A stretch of 64,000 nt of DNA from Lithospermum erythrorhizon (taxonomy: Eukaryota > Streptophyta > Magnoliopsida > Boraginales > Boraginaceae): positions 682,001 through 746,000 of the forward strand of contig JADFUC010002358.1 in the NCBI GenBank assembly GCA_019722365.1, in the 5' to 3' direction. The position numbers were made by a program, and so were the translations under genes. Positions 12,871 through 24,260 of the stretch are shown in pieces (the stretch's first letter is position 1; each line of letters starts with the position of its first letter). The notes beneath the pieces are model-generated. The model saw nothing but the letters and a program-made list of their open reading frames with translations. It had not been told where the DNA came from and ran no database searches.

Positions 12871-13090
12871 TTTTCGGACATAACTTAACTGGTAATTGAG
12901 CGAGAGTGTTAAATGTCAGTATCCTAGCATCTTCATGCGGTGTGGGTTCGAGTTAAACAAGTGGCAGAATCTCGTATTGAAGTGGTTTAAAGGAAGCTTT
13001 CATCTCCTGACCAGTTGAGGCACATCTCGCGATTCACTTCCCGTGAAATTTCAGGAAAAGAACATCGAGGAGCCTCTAGTTTCACACTTT
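12871..13090 (+). mobile_element. tRNA-derived SINE-like element with target duplication
   Basis: A tRNA-like head is visible: an A-box-like stretch (TTAACTGGTAATTGAGCG, near 12888) and, about 50 bp on, a B-box-like GGGTTCGAGTT (near 12945). The body ends in a short T-rich run. TGAAATTGATATATA at 12856-12870 and TGAAATCGATATATA at 13091-13105 form a 15 bp flanking direct repeat with one mismatch, a fitting target-site duplication. Family unknown. Confidence 0.6.
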
Positions 13091-13105
13091 TGAAATCGAT
13101 ATATA

Positions 13106-13965
13106 CAAGTGAAATAGTAACACATTATGCAATTTAATATTATTCCACTATATAATGAAATTTAGATATGAGGTAAAAATACTTGATTCATAAAAGGTAG
13201 TCCCACCTGTTTTAAATTGTGGGACGATGAACTATTGAATTTTTTTTTTGGATGATTTCAAAATAAATTTTAATGATTCACAATAGTAAAGTACTTTATA
13301 CTATCCAATAATATCATTTTATTCAAATTTAATTATGAGATTTTTTCAATAAATTATCAACCAACTTTAAAAAATATATCGTTCATTGGTCGTATAAAAT
13401 TTGATATATAATGCAAGTTTTAATTCACGATTGAAATTTTTTTATCCGAATCACGATTGAACTTTGTCGAGTCTTGATGAAAGGCCTAGCATATATGAAT
13501 TAGGAAGTAGTTTTATTAATCAAAGATAGTTGATGACATAGGCGATGGCTCGATAAGTCGAGTGGTCATTGATCAGAAATTTTCCATGAGGTCGTTAGTA
13601 GAGTAACTTTGCTGCAGAATTACAGCTAATTTACGAAAAAAATAGAGTGTTGATTGGCATGGGACTGCAAATAAGCTTAAAGGCAAACACTGTGATTAAA
13701 GCGTGTGCGTCAATTTCTCACAAAAATTTCTAAAATCATTCGAAATCGTCGTTTTTATATTTTGGGGGTTTAGTTTGTATATGTAATAAAGTAGGCTTTC
13801 GCATTATTCAACTTTGAGTATTGAAAAAAATAATAGGAAGAGTATAAATTTAGGGGAATTGAAGATGGTGGGTGATAGGGATCATTTATTTTTTAGGGCC
13901 CAAAAATACAATTTTTTTTCATTTTTAGTGATTTGAGCCACATTTTAGGCTTTAGGGGAGGCGAT
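13106..13965. other. AT-rich intergenic DNA with short SINE-like scraps
   Basis: No gene is visible. Around 13540-13620 a stretch with GGCTCGATAAGTCGAGTGGTC recalls a tRNA-derived SINE head but lacks a clear B box. Confidence 0.3.
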
Positions 13966-13967
13966 GT

Positions 13968-14320
13968 AAGAGCATGTACTCGGTTTACATCGACTCCCCT
14001 AAAATTTTTTCTAATCTTCATGTCGTCGTTTTTTTTTGCTTTATTTTAAATTGCTTTTTATGTATGTACTTTAACGTTTTTTTCTTATTATTACATTACG
14101 AAACATAAAAATAAAAGTATTTCAAGATTTTTTTTAATAATGAAAAAAAAAAAAAGATAAATAATACAGGGAGTGGTACAAATTTGGGATAATGATATAC
14201 CCGGAAATTTTTTAGGGGTTCAAGTTATTTTAAGAGAGCTGAAAAAACATTGATTTATTAATTTTTAATTTTTTCAATCCCTATTATAATTTTTAGGGGA
14301 GTTGATGCACATGCTCTCAG
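13968..14320. mobile_element. Foldback MITE
   Basis: The left end (AGAGCATGTACTC, a spacer, then CATCGACTCCCCTAAAA, about 13981-14010) matches the reverse complement of the right end (AGAGCATGTGCATCAACTCCCCTAAAAATT, about 14288-14318). The left end also contains its own hairpin: TTAGGGGAG plus GCGATGTAA pairs with TTACATCG plus ACTCCCCTAA at 13971-14008. The interior is AT-rich and non-coding. The size (~350 bp) and subterminal pairing fit a MITE, perhaps hAT-related; the superfamily is a guess. Confidence 0.55.
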
Positions 14321-15293
14321 TCTATCGATTCGATTGCATAAGTCAAAGCAACTTTGTAATTCAGAGTTAACAAATGTTATTTTTAAGTAAAAAAACAATA
14401 ATAAAGATATAAAAACATATCGAGAGTTAAGAAACACCCACTCGATTAAATTATATATCTACAATACTTCATTATTTTTATTTTAGATACCAAATAATGC
14501 AATAATTACCCTTTGCAAAACATATAATACAAACATTTAATAGGGTAATCAATAATCATATCATCTTTCATCTGCAAGGAAGTATTGAATCAAACAAGAT
14601 AATAATGATAATAATGCATGAAATAATGTAATACGAGTAATAATAATAATAATGTAATGCACAGGTGGCCCAACATCACTATGATCAGGTGTGGGATTCA
14701 CGTGAAATTATATCTTCCATGTGACCTTGTTTCAATAATCCCCACGGCTCTGATGTTTTTTTTGTGAGTTTAATTTCATACATCCACCTTTTCCTTTATT
14801 TGTCAAATCAAATCAAACTTGCTTAATTGAGAAGTGTCTGGTATCTAAAACTTGATGGACATACATGTATGGAAAAAGGAGGAAACATGACATCAGAGTT
14901 TACATACTAATTTGGTATATATCTACATGAAAAGAAATTTAAGTAAGGGTGAGTATTTGTGTTTTCGTTTGTAGAGTGTTGTGGAGGTAGAAAATTTAAA
15001 AATTCCAATTTTTATTGTTAACATAAAAGTGTAAAATCGACGCGTGGCAAAATCTCGAGTTAATAAGCATAGTGAAATAATAGTTGTGCTTTGAGACTCT
15101 GCAATTGACTAGTAAACGAATAACACGTATCTAATATGCTGCCTATATGTTCGGCAACTACCTGATTACGGTTCCTCTCATATAATTTCATTGTTAATAA
15201 GCTTCTTAATCTCTGCCTAAATATTTCCACACACTGTACTTATCGTCACAGTCCTTCTCCAAAAATAAAAACTATATATCACACAAAAGAAAA
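14321..15293. other. AT-rich intergenic DNA and RCI2 promoter, copy 1
   Basis: No gene is visible. From about 15115 the sequence (TAACACGTATCTAATATGCTG, then CCTGATTACGGTTCCTCTCAT) is repeated almost unchanged upstream of the second RCI2 gene near 26378, so it is a duplicated promoter or leader. ATAATRR microsatellite runs occur near 14600-14655. Confidence 0.45.
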
Positions 15294-15766
15294 ATGGGTA
15301 CAGCAACTTGTGTAGACATTATTCTTGCTATAGTCTTACCTCCTCTGGGTGTCTTCCTCCAGTTTGGCTGCAAGGTTAATAGATGTATATATACCTCCTC
15401 CATTTGTTAATTTGTTGCAAAATCAATTTAAAAAAAAGTGGAATCTTGATTTTATGTATAGTGATGAAACTAGAGGGGTATAGGAGACCTTCATTCACCT
15501 CCTTAATTTTTTGAAAAATATAAATTAACTGTAGAAAAGAAAAAATTTACTATATACCTTTTCAAAAGTTATTTAGTTCGCCTCTGAACTTTTTATTTTT
15601 CTTATATCAATTTATTTATTATTCTTACATAAAAGTATACTTCTGCCAATGTAATTCTATATACTGTACGTTGAAACTGCAGGTTGAGTTCTGGATGTGC
15701 GTTTTGCTGACACTCTATGGTTGGATCCCTGGAATGGTCTATGCTATTTGGATCCTCACCAAGTGA
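15294..15766 (+). CDS. RCI2: RCI2/PMP3-family membrane peptide, 54 aa, copy 1
   Basis: Small plasma-membrane proteolipid of the PMP3/RCI2 (UPF0057) family, which affects membrane potential and ion or cold tolerance in yeast and plants. Two exons, 15294-15374 and 15683-15766, meet between codons with GT-AG borders. The protein reads MGTATCVDIILAIVLPPLGV, then FLQFGCK at the junction, and ends VYAIWILTK. Two hydrophobic helices (about residues 4-22 and 29-49) flank a short loop with the family-typical LPPLGVF and GCxVEFW motifs. The length is normal for the family. The 309 bp intron is longer than in copy 2. The gene is the left member of a segmental duplication whose right member is at 26524. 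Both copies look intact. Confidence 0.93.
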
Positions 15767-15870
15767 TCATAATTTTATTTTGTAAATCCACTTTCATATT
15801 GTAACCCTTCATGATTCTCATATTAGAAGTGGAGGAAAATATGTAAAAATTAACTTACTTGTCCTCATGT

Positions 15871-16219
15871 TTAATACTCCATCTGTTTGAATTTATCTGT
15901 TCTAGACTTAGGTGCAACTATAAAATAATTACAATTATTCATATTTTTTGTCCTTCATTAAATAAAATTAATAGAGTTTTCAAGTGTTTTATCTTGGTGT
16001 ATGCTCAACAGTCACGTGCATTAGTGAAAAGGAGTTCAACTTAAGGAGAGAATGTGATATTTAGTTACTTATTTGTTAAAAATTGTTATTTTATTTATTG
16101 AGAACATCAATTCAAATAGAGAAGTTGATTACCTAAATGATTTTTTGTCAAGATCTTAATAAGAAAATGGTAAGGCGTAAGGGTAAACTGTTTTAAAATT
16201 ATAAAAGTGAGAGAGTACT
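15871..16219. mobile_element. Candidate Stowaway-like insertion downstream of RCI2 copy 1
   Basis: RCI2 copies 1 and 2 share their 3' flanks, but copy 1 carries about 350-400 bp that copy 2 lacks. The extra DNA starts near TACTCCATCTG and ends near GAGAGAGTA, short inverted ends with TA at the borders, as in Stowaway-type MITEs. The ends are diverged, so the exact limits are uncertain. Confidence 0.4.
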
Positions 16220-17700
16220 ATATCTAATTATTAAAATTTGCAGTATAAGAATTTGGTTTCTGTATAAACATAGAATGGTGTTATTTACTCTAAGAGTCCT
16301 CTCTTTGATGAATCTTGATCTTAGGGAAGTCCATCTTCATCATTTCTGTCTCGTGTTTCATAAGTCTCATTTTTTAAAATTGCAGTATTATATAATCAAT
16401 CAAAACAAGATTAGTATATGATATAAATAACCAGGTTAGGCGAGAAACAGAGTGTGTTTGAATTCTGATGATTGCAGAACCTAAATGGAAGCATTTCAGG
16501 TGAATTAAAAAAACATAGCACCCGAAAGGATTAGCATGAGCATCCTTATTACTTCTGTCAGGAAATGATTTAGTAAAATATACCCAAAGGCCAAGTGGTA
16601 TATATATAAATATGCGCCAATTTTAAATATTAACAATATTATTTGACTGTAATAGTAATCCCTACTAAGAAGATGGAGGCTGATAAAATATGCTTATATA
16701 GTTATGGGAAGAAATATAAGATATTGTAGACTAATCCAGTGAGCCACTCAGCCACCATGCTCTCAAATGCCATACTAATAATAACAGCTACTTTGATGAA
16801 TGCGTGCTTTCTCATATGATTAAATATTATCAAAACAGGCTGCCCCCTTTGTCTCTCTCCTTAGAAATCTTCACATGATCCTCTACAAAATAAAACAAGC
16901 CCTGGCTGATTAAAAAATACATATATGCAAATTTAATTTACATTCTCCACCCCCTAAAACCCGAGCGAGCACTTAGTTGAGATTTACTAAAGAGAAATAT
17001 ATCGGCTTAATAATTGATACAAATAGCTCATACTTTGTAATTTTCTTTTTACATCAATAAAAAGGTTTTACTATAAAAATAAAATAAAAATATTGATAAG
17101 GACCCAAAATTATTAAAATAATATAAATAGAACGTCATGAGTTTGATTCGTTTCTTAGCAACTGGCAATAAAGGTTGTGTGGTTCTTGCAGGCGATAGAA
17201 GTTTAAAAGTTATTACGTGATCAAATTTCGAGGGTTCTGGAGTCTTGTATTTCGGCCGAGATAGTAGTTATGATTACAGCTATTAAGGAACATTATTACC
17301 ACTCACATTAGTCTTTACTCTTTAGTCCATATGTTTAGCTTGATATATGAGCCCTGCACGATTCCGGTCCATAACAAGTAAGGAGCAGTGGATTGTTCAA
17401 TCGTAATCAACCATGAGTCCACCATGATTTCACACCTACGTGGCTGGTAAAATTCATCAGGTATTTAGAGAATTTAGATTCGTACTACTAATCATATCAA
17501 AGATCAGTAAAAACTAAAAGTAATAGAATTCAAAGTACTAAAAAGAAACGCAGTATAACCTTGAAGATCAAGCTGTAACTGTTAAGATTATTTTATTATT
17601 TATATAATGTTATGGTGCTTTGGGGCATGATTTTTGTTTTTATCGAGATGGGGCAAATGCAGAAGTACTAAAGCATTGAAAATATAAATTCACATTAAAC
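16220..17700. other. Duplicated RCI2 3' flank, then unclassified DNA
   Basis: 16260-16430 matches 26880-27045 (GGTGTTATTTA..., TTTCATAAGTCT, ATCAAAACAAGA), the downstream arm of the RCI2 duplication. From 16440 to 17700 no gene is seen. Near 17130 a B-box-like GAGTTTGATTCG and following text resemble a SINE scrap. Confidence 0.4.
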
Positions 17701-17714
17701 ATTAAATATTAGAT

Positions 17715-18060
17715 TAATTAAGTTGTAACTTTAGCTATTTAATATATTAACATGTTTAATGAATCTGATAAGGATGACATTTAGTAGTTTAGACATTTAG
17801 GACCATACTTTAAATACTATATAAAAAGAAACTGGCATAAATTTCTGCTAATTATGCCATTAACAAAAAAAAAAACTAAAAGGGAGAAAGAGAAAAGATG
17901 TCTAAGGAGTTCCACTTCATCAATTTCGATTATCGTGGATCGAGGTATGTTTAGCATGTTATAAATAGATGTTAAAGGATTAGCATATAATATTTGTTTA
18001 TATTTATTCACTTTAAATTTTAGATATGATAGTTATTAATATTTATTTACTTTAAAGTTC
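17715..18060 (+). repeat. Direct repeat, left copy (possible LTR)
   Basis: GTAACTTTAGC, ATTAACATG and GATAAGGATGACATTTAGTAG, then a TATA-like CTATATAAAAAG and TAAGGAGTTCCACTTCATCAA recur in order at 24015-24260. The pair encloses about 6 kb containing the decayed Copia coding region. A TATA box followed by a conserved leader fits an LTR, but ends and primer-binding site were not found. Confidence 0.45.
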
Positions 18061-18440
18061 TTGTTAGTCACCAAAGTGGCATAGCTAAATGAGTAAATTA
18101 ATATTTTATCTCAACTAATAGTAACACCAAGATGAGGTATTATGGTACATTAAAAAAAAAAAATTATCTATTTTTTGAGTATCTTTGTTAGTCACCAAAT
18201 TTGGCCAAGATAAATAATTAAATAGATAATTTGTTTATTGTCATTAACGTAATATTTTTTGGATAATAATAATATTTTTGAGGGTATTGGCCAAGTAGTC
18301 TATTGAAATTGTTTGCTTGGAGAATTACGAGAGTGGCCAAACTATTATTTAGAAGTGAACATTATATCTTATTATATTTGAAAAATATCTAATATGTTAG
18401 AAATGTCTAATATGTTCGAGCTTGTTAGTCGCTGAAGTGG
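18060..18440 (+). repeat. Three dispersed copies of TTGTTAGTC-type motif
   Basis: CTTGTTAGTCACCAAAGTGGC (near 18060), TTTGTTAGTCACCAAATTTGG (near 18185) and CTTGTTAGTCGCTGAAGTGGC (near 18421) are spaced about 125 and 235 bp apart in the leader of the Copia relic. They look like old tandem units separated by AT-rich DNA. Confidence 0.4.
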
Positions 18441-18859
18441 CGACTATTGAAGTTAATTGAACATATTAACTTCAGAATATTACATGTTTATAATGTTCTT
18501 AATGTGCGTTGAATTAAATTACAGGTATGCCTTAGGTGTAAACTTTTTGTATATGATTCAAATTAGTTAATAAATATATTTGAGGTTCGATATATCATTT
18601 GGTTAAAGGTTACATGTTTAAGGATTTACCTAAAGACCAAACTTATATATGTTGGCTTCAAAGGGTTGTACAATTTGAATCTATTGCTTTAAGTAACTCA
18701 GGGGTATTTAATATACAAGTTTGAATCATGTTTTTCCTACAAATTTATTTTCTTTAAAGGCGTCACATGAGTCAAATTCAATGATTTGAACTATGCTCAA
18801 TGAATTCGAGAACAAGTACATTTTTATCTTGGGTAATGTATTTGGATTATGCAAATAAT

Positions 18860-21800
18860 ATTAGACGAAATTCATGATGCCATTAATGAGACTAGTACGA
18901 AATGAAAAAATATCTTTATGAGATCTTGGTGGCGTCTAATAGAGAACAGCTTGAATTTGATCATGGCGATGGTGAAAATGTTAAGCCATCTATGCCTAAA
19001 GCGAGAATGCAAAAATTTCTCATGAAAGTATGAAAAGAGGTTTCTCTGTCCGGACGTTGTTGGTAAAGTCCGTTGTGGGAAGTGCAAAGCGAGTTAACGA
19101 CCATTAAGTTTGATTGGTCTAAACCCGTTAAGCTGATCATGTGACTGAAATGTCTATAAGCGACAAAGTTGAAACTATGGGTATGTAGGCAGGTGAGACA
19201 TTTACGATCCGGTTGTAAATTGACCAACTTTCTGCGAATTTGGCCGGTTCAGTGAACTATATAACACTTTCAAGGAAAAATGAAACTTTCTAGAAATTAA
19301 GGCCGTATTAGTTCAAAGGCGAAGGAAGGGATTTGAGAAAGGCAAGAGATCACTCATCATCTGTTGTCCATGAAGGGAGCCGATGCTTGTGAGGGCTAAG
19401 CGAGGAAAAAAGAATAAAAGGATGGACAAAACTCAAAGAATGACAAAACACCAAAGAATGACAGAAACTTCGTTGAAGGAATTAGTGGGGCCAAGTCGAG
19501 GAAAGGAGCTCGAGTATTTTTTGTAAAAAAGGGTGGACACTTGAGAAGGATATCAAAAAGAAAGGAATGAAAGTTCGAAAAAGAAATCTTTACTTTTGTT
19601 TCATTTGTTTCGAATCAAACCTTGATGAAGTTCTAATAATACACGGTGGTTAGATGCAGTTGCAACTTCTAAATGTTTCGCGTACATAGAGTTCCTTTCA
19701 ATCCAACCCATAAAAAGGAATTGAAAAGTATTTTTTATGTTTCGGTGTGCTAAGAAATCTTGTTTACGTTGGGGAAGTTGGATGAGTCTATATTTAATGT
19801 CAAGTTTGAAAATGGTACATTTTTCTTGTTTAAGAAACAAAGGCCATATTATGATTGTGCATTTAATAAATAGCTTGTATCGTTTTAATCTTGATAACAA
19901 ATTTGTGGAATCTTTGTTTAATGTTGAACAGTTGTTGGTATTAGCGTAGTCTTGTAAGGTAACCACTGCTCTTGGCCAATAAAGGTGGGTCATATATCGA
20001 AATGATGTTGAGGGTTGGTTAAAAGTGAAATATAGGAATTAAGTTTGCAGGAATTTACATAATATATATTTGATTGTATTAAAGACAAACAAACCGAGCC
20101 TGATACAATAAAACCATCCTGAGGCTAAAAACTTCTTGGTGTTACACGATATTTGATTCCATTTGAAGCTCGTCTTAAGGTGGAAAATATTTCATTACCT
20201 TTATTGATGATTACTCACGTTATGGATATGTATATCTATTGCATGAAGTCTCATTCGGTGAACATTCTAAGTATTCGTTGATGAGGTAGAAAGCGATTAG
20301 ATAAAAAGTAAAGGTTGAGAATCGAGATGAGGTGGGAGAGAATATTATGGTAAATAATGAAAGTGGACAATGTCTGAATCCATTTAATAAAGTTTCTTGA
20401 AAGTCGAGACATATGTTACACGAGTATATACTATACCTGGTATACGAAGAAAAATGAAATAGTTAGGCTGAGAAAGGTGGAATGGAGTACTTTCTAATAA
20501 TAAGAAATGGTTGAGGTATGGTAAGTAATAATGTGTACTTTTTATCTTTGTGGACATATTCATTAAAAGGAAGCTGCTGGCATTTGCTTACTTGGGGTTC
20601 CTAGTAAGGCATTCTGGCTTCCTTATGAATTGTGGACAAAAGGAAACCCTAGTTTGAAGGCATGCTCACGATGTTGGAATTGTCAGGGCAGTAAGAATAT
20701 AATCCACATGAAAGAAGCTCGATTCAAGAGCCGTCTACAGTATTTATTGGCTATCACGAGAAAATTCAAAAGGGTACATATTCTATTGTCCTTTCGCGGA
20801 AATGCGAGGGATAGTTGGGGAGACAGGTAATGCGGCGGTTTATTGAGAATGGTCGTATGTCGATTGGGGAGTCGAATCGCGAGCGGTAAATTTTGAACTA
20901 TCGCGTCTGAGTGTTTCTCGTGAGTGTCTACTCCTCAAAATGGTGTCCCCGCATAGTGAACCTATTTAATGAAATCACTAATGAACAAGTATCAAATGAA
21001 CCCTTGAAATAGCACGTCGAAAGTAAGGCGAGAAAAGAACCCGACTATTTCGATGATTATGGTTTATTCGCGAACATGAATGTGAGCTTAAGCGTGCGAT
21101 AAATAACCATTTCTTTCAATCGAGCCATGGAATGTAACAATTGAGAAAGTGGTTGATACTATGAAAGATGAGTTGAAATCAATAGATGACAACAAAGTGC
21201 GGAAATTAGTTGAGTTGCTAAATGTTCAAAAGCGAAGGTAGGTTGTAAATGGATCTTGAATCAAGCGAGACTCAAGGCAATATAATAACTTTCAAGCGAG
21301 ACTTGTTGTTAAAGGTTTCACAAAAGAAGGTATTGACTACAAAGAAACGCTTCTCGGTTCTAAGAAAGATTCTTTAAAATTGTTTGGCATTGGTGGCTCA
21401 TTAAGATACGGAGGCTTCGCCAAATGGATGTGAAAACCACCTTTTTTGAATGGAGATTTAAAAGGGGAAGAAGTTTATATGGATCAACTTGAATGGTTTG
21501 TGACGTTGGGGAAAAGAAAGAAAGTTGGTCAGTATTATTTAAAAATGGAAATATATGAGTAAAGCAAAACTAAAAGAACAATGGTATCTAAAGTTTAAAA
21601 GTACCATTACATCATAGCAGCTTTTGAAAAAAAAATAGGATTAGATTCGGTGGGGAAATAAGTTTATTATTTTAGTCCTATATGTTGATGACAGTGTCTT
21701 CCTTATTCAGCCCCAACCGATGTTGAATTATTACATGATGTAAAAATTTCTCTCTAATAACTTTCAAATAGAAAGATATGGGTGAATCGTCTTATGTGAT

Positions 21801-22690
21801 TGACTGACATTGATATATTCCGTGTGGCCGGATCCCGAGGAATATTTATGCTTATCCGCGAGAAACTGCAGCCAATAAAATTTTTAGAGAGGTTTAGAAT
21901 GGAAAAGTACTCTTCGAGGGAGTGAACCGAATTCGAGAAGGGGGACAAGTTTAGTTTGTTTTTGATGTTTTAAAAATGATTTGGAACAAGAAAAAAACAA
22001 AGGAAATATTCCATATACATCCGTGGTTAAGAATTCGATGTATGCTTTCGGACATGTACTCGTCCGGATATCGGCTTTGTAGTTGGTAGTAAGCTTATTA
22101 GATATCCAAAGTGAAGCCTCGAATGGACCAACTGGAAAATTTAAAGAAGGTCTTGGGGTATTTACAAGGCACAAGGACTACGTCTTTACTTATAAAAGAT
22201 CGGATAGCCTCGAGGTGATTGGTTATCTGAATTGAGACTAAGCTCGATGATGCTTGGACTGAGGAAATCACGTTTGACTATACATTTTTATTAGCGGAAT
22301 TTATCAAGGAAAAGTGGGTATGATCGGTTATTGCTAGCTACCGATGGAGGCAAAATTTGTTGCTTTGAGACAAAAATTCAATGCCGTGGTTCTTGAACTT
22401 TATCTGAAAGACTTTGGGAATTGTTGTGACTTCGTTGAGAATTTATTGTGATAACTGCGGTATGCTTGCCCCACCCTACAAAATGATAGGTACTCGAAGG
22501 TGCTGAAGCATATGGATTTAAAGTACTTGTACGTCAAAGAAGAGTGTACAGAAAAAGGTATTACATTATTATTAATTTTCTAAAATTTAATGGTAGCGGA
22601 ATCCGTTAACTAAAAGGGATTACCGCTAATACTTACATTGGCAAATGTAAAAGGATGGGTGTAAATAGAAAAACCCTTGTTAATTAGACC
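18860..22690 (+). mobile_element. Decayed Ty1/Copia retrotransposon polyprotein
   Basis: A full Copia gene order can be followed through many stops and frameshifts. The gag-like region is 18860-19600. The protease site near 19646 reads WLDAVATS where the family has D-S/T-G-A, so the catalytic motif is gone. Integrase follows with FIDDYSRYGYVYLLHE at 20199-20246. Reverse transcriptase has DELKSIDDN (near 21170) and an intact YVDD at 21681-21692. The RNase H end reads KHMDLKYLYVKEE near 22506, and a final KRMGV near 22650 closes the polyprotein. The order PR-INT-RT-RH is diagnostic of Copia, and the peptides fit the TNT1-94-like group. It lies between the two RCI2 copies and must be inactive. 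Confidence 0.85.
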
Positions 22691-22827
22691 CGAATATTTT
22701 ACCTTATGTATGAGCGGTTTTGCTCAAATAAGTGATCCTTATGAATTTATTGAAGTTTATGTTTTTTACTCGTAAAAAATTAATGGATTTCGCAATGCGA
22801 TTAAATGTACGTAGCCATGGTTATAAT

Positions 22828-23800
22828 TGTTTGGAAATCAATGAAAATTGATTCCGCTTTTTATTATGTCCGTTGCGATAGTATTATCAATTCATTTAGC
22901 GAGGTTGGTTAAATGTGATTGCGGAACTTAGTGTTTATCTTACTAATTGTATATTACTAGTGCGAGGTTCATGATAATTTAAGGGGTTATGGCGTGCTTT
23001 AGATCTTTGCTAATTGTCACGTTATAATAATAGTAATTGGTCAATTATTATTATTATACAGCTTACTCTTAATACGAGCCTAAGATCCACTCTGAGTGAT
23101 ATTCGAATTATATTTCATGCATGAAATTAAACTGGAAATATATAAATTGAGAGATGTATCTACGAACATATATATATTTACAATGTCAAATATATATTGA
23201 TGAACATCAATTGGTCTGCAAGTTTAATCAATTAAGCTGTCGAGAATTAATGAATAACTTACGATAAACTATTAGATAGTGACTCGTTAGTATTTTTTAA
23301 TTGACTTGTCAAAATAATTAAAAATGAACTTAACTTACCTAGTGACTAATTATTTGATTAGAAGCCACGCGATTACAATTAAGTTAACGAGAGTTAAGCG
23401 ATTTCTTAACGAGTTGCTTGGTGAAATTAGGCATTTGGTATTTAAAGAAAAGAGACAAGGATTTTTTTCCATTTCAGGAAAATCAAACCACTTGCCTCCT
23501 TGGAAAAGCCTCGCCCTCACAGTGTTTGGAAGAAGAATTTCTCTTCCATTTTGTTCTCCCTCATGACTTCCCAGCAAGTTCAAGCTTTTCGGATTCGATT
23601 CCACTGGTGTGTACAATCTAAGAGGACATAGTTTTTGTGGTGGACAAGCAATTTGGAGAGTTTTTGAGGGGCATTCATGCGACTTGTTGGCTTGAGGAGT
23701 TGGTTTCATTTAGTGGCACCATTGCTTGACGTAAGAACTTCTTTTATTCATATTGCAATTTAATTGTTTTTAAAGATTAATATATACATTATTTTGAGGA
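22828..23800 (+). mobile_element. LTR of family A, copy 1
   Basis: Starts TGTTTGGAAATC and is alignable, in pieces, with LTR-like copies at 42161 and 56556. Shared stretches are the GTCCGTTGCGA segment, TTCATTTA, TAATTGTATATTA-like AT blocks, and CAAGCTTTT followed by GATT...CCGC-like text. It sits about 140 bp after the end of the Copia polyprotein, where a 3' LTR is expected. No clear polypurine tract remains, and the end is approximate. Confidence 0.6.
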
Positions 23801-24014
23801 TGGGGATGTCAATTTGGTGTTTTATCACGAGTAAAATTCATACTAGATTCTAACAATAATGATACAACACAGAAAAGTTTTCTCTCGAAAAGTTGAGAAC
23901 TTACATCTTTCTCAAATAAAAGTATTTTGGATTAAATTATCTTGTGATACGTGGAAGGAATCATGTCGCTCGAAGAAGTTTAATGTGATGGATATTAAAC
24001 ATGAAAATATTGAA

Positions 24015-24260
24015 TTAGTGAGTGTAACTTTAGCCCTCTCTTCTCCCTCATTAACATGATTTTAATGGATGTAATAAGGATGACATTTAGTAGCTTAGAC
24101 CTTTGGTTATACTAATACTTCTTATATAAAAGGGGCTGCTTATGCATTGTAGTATACCATTGTTAATCAAAAACAACTAAAAGAAACTAAAGAGGAGAAA
24201 AAAGAAAAGAAGTCTAAGGAGTTTACTTTATCAATTTCAATTGCATGGAATTAAAAGATT
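24015..24260 (+). repeat. Direct repeat, right copy (possible LTR)
   Basis: Matches 17715-18060: GTAACTTTAGC, ATTAACATG, ATAAGGATGACATTTAGTAG, a TATA-like CTTATATAAAAGG, and TCTAAGGAGTTTACTTTATCAA. The two copies differ by many point changes and small gaps, so they are old. Confidence 0.45.

Noticed and set aside
12871..13000. Possible functional tRNA gene
   Set aside because: Box-like motifs are present but no cloverleaf can be formed by eye; a SINE head explains it better.
18060..18440. Possible CRISPR-like spaced repeats
   Set aside because: Only three diverged copies with unequal spacing in a plant retroelement leader.
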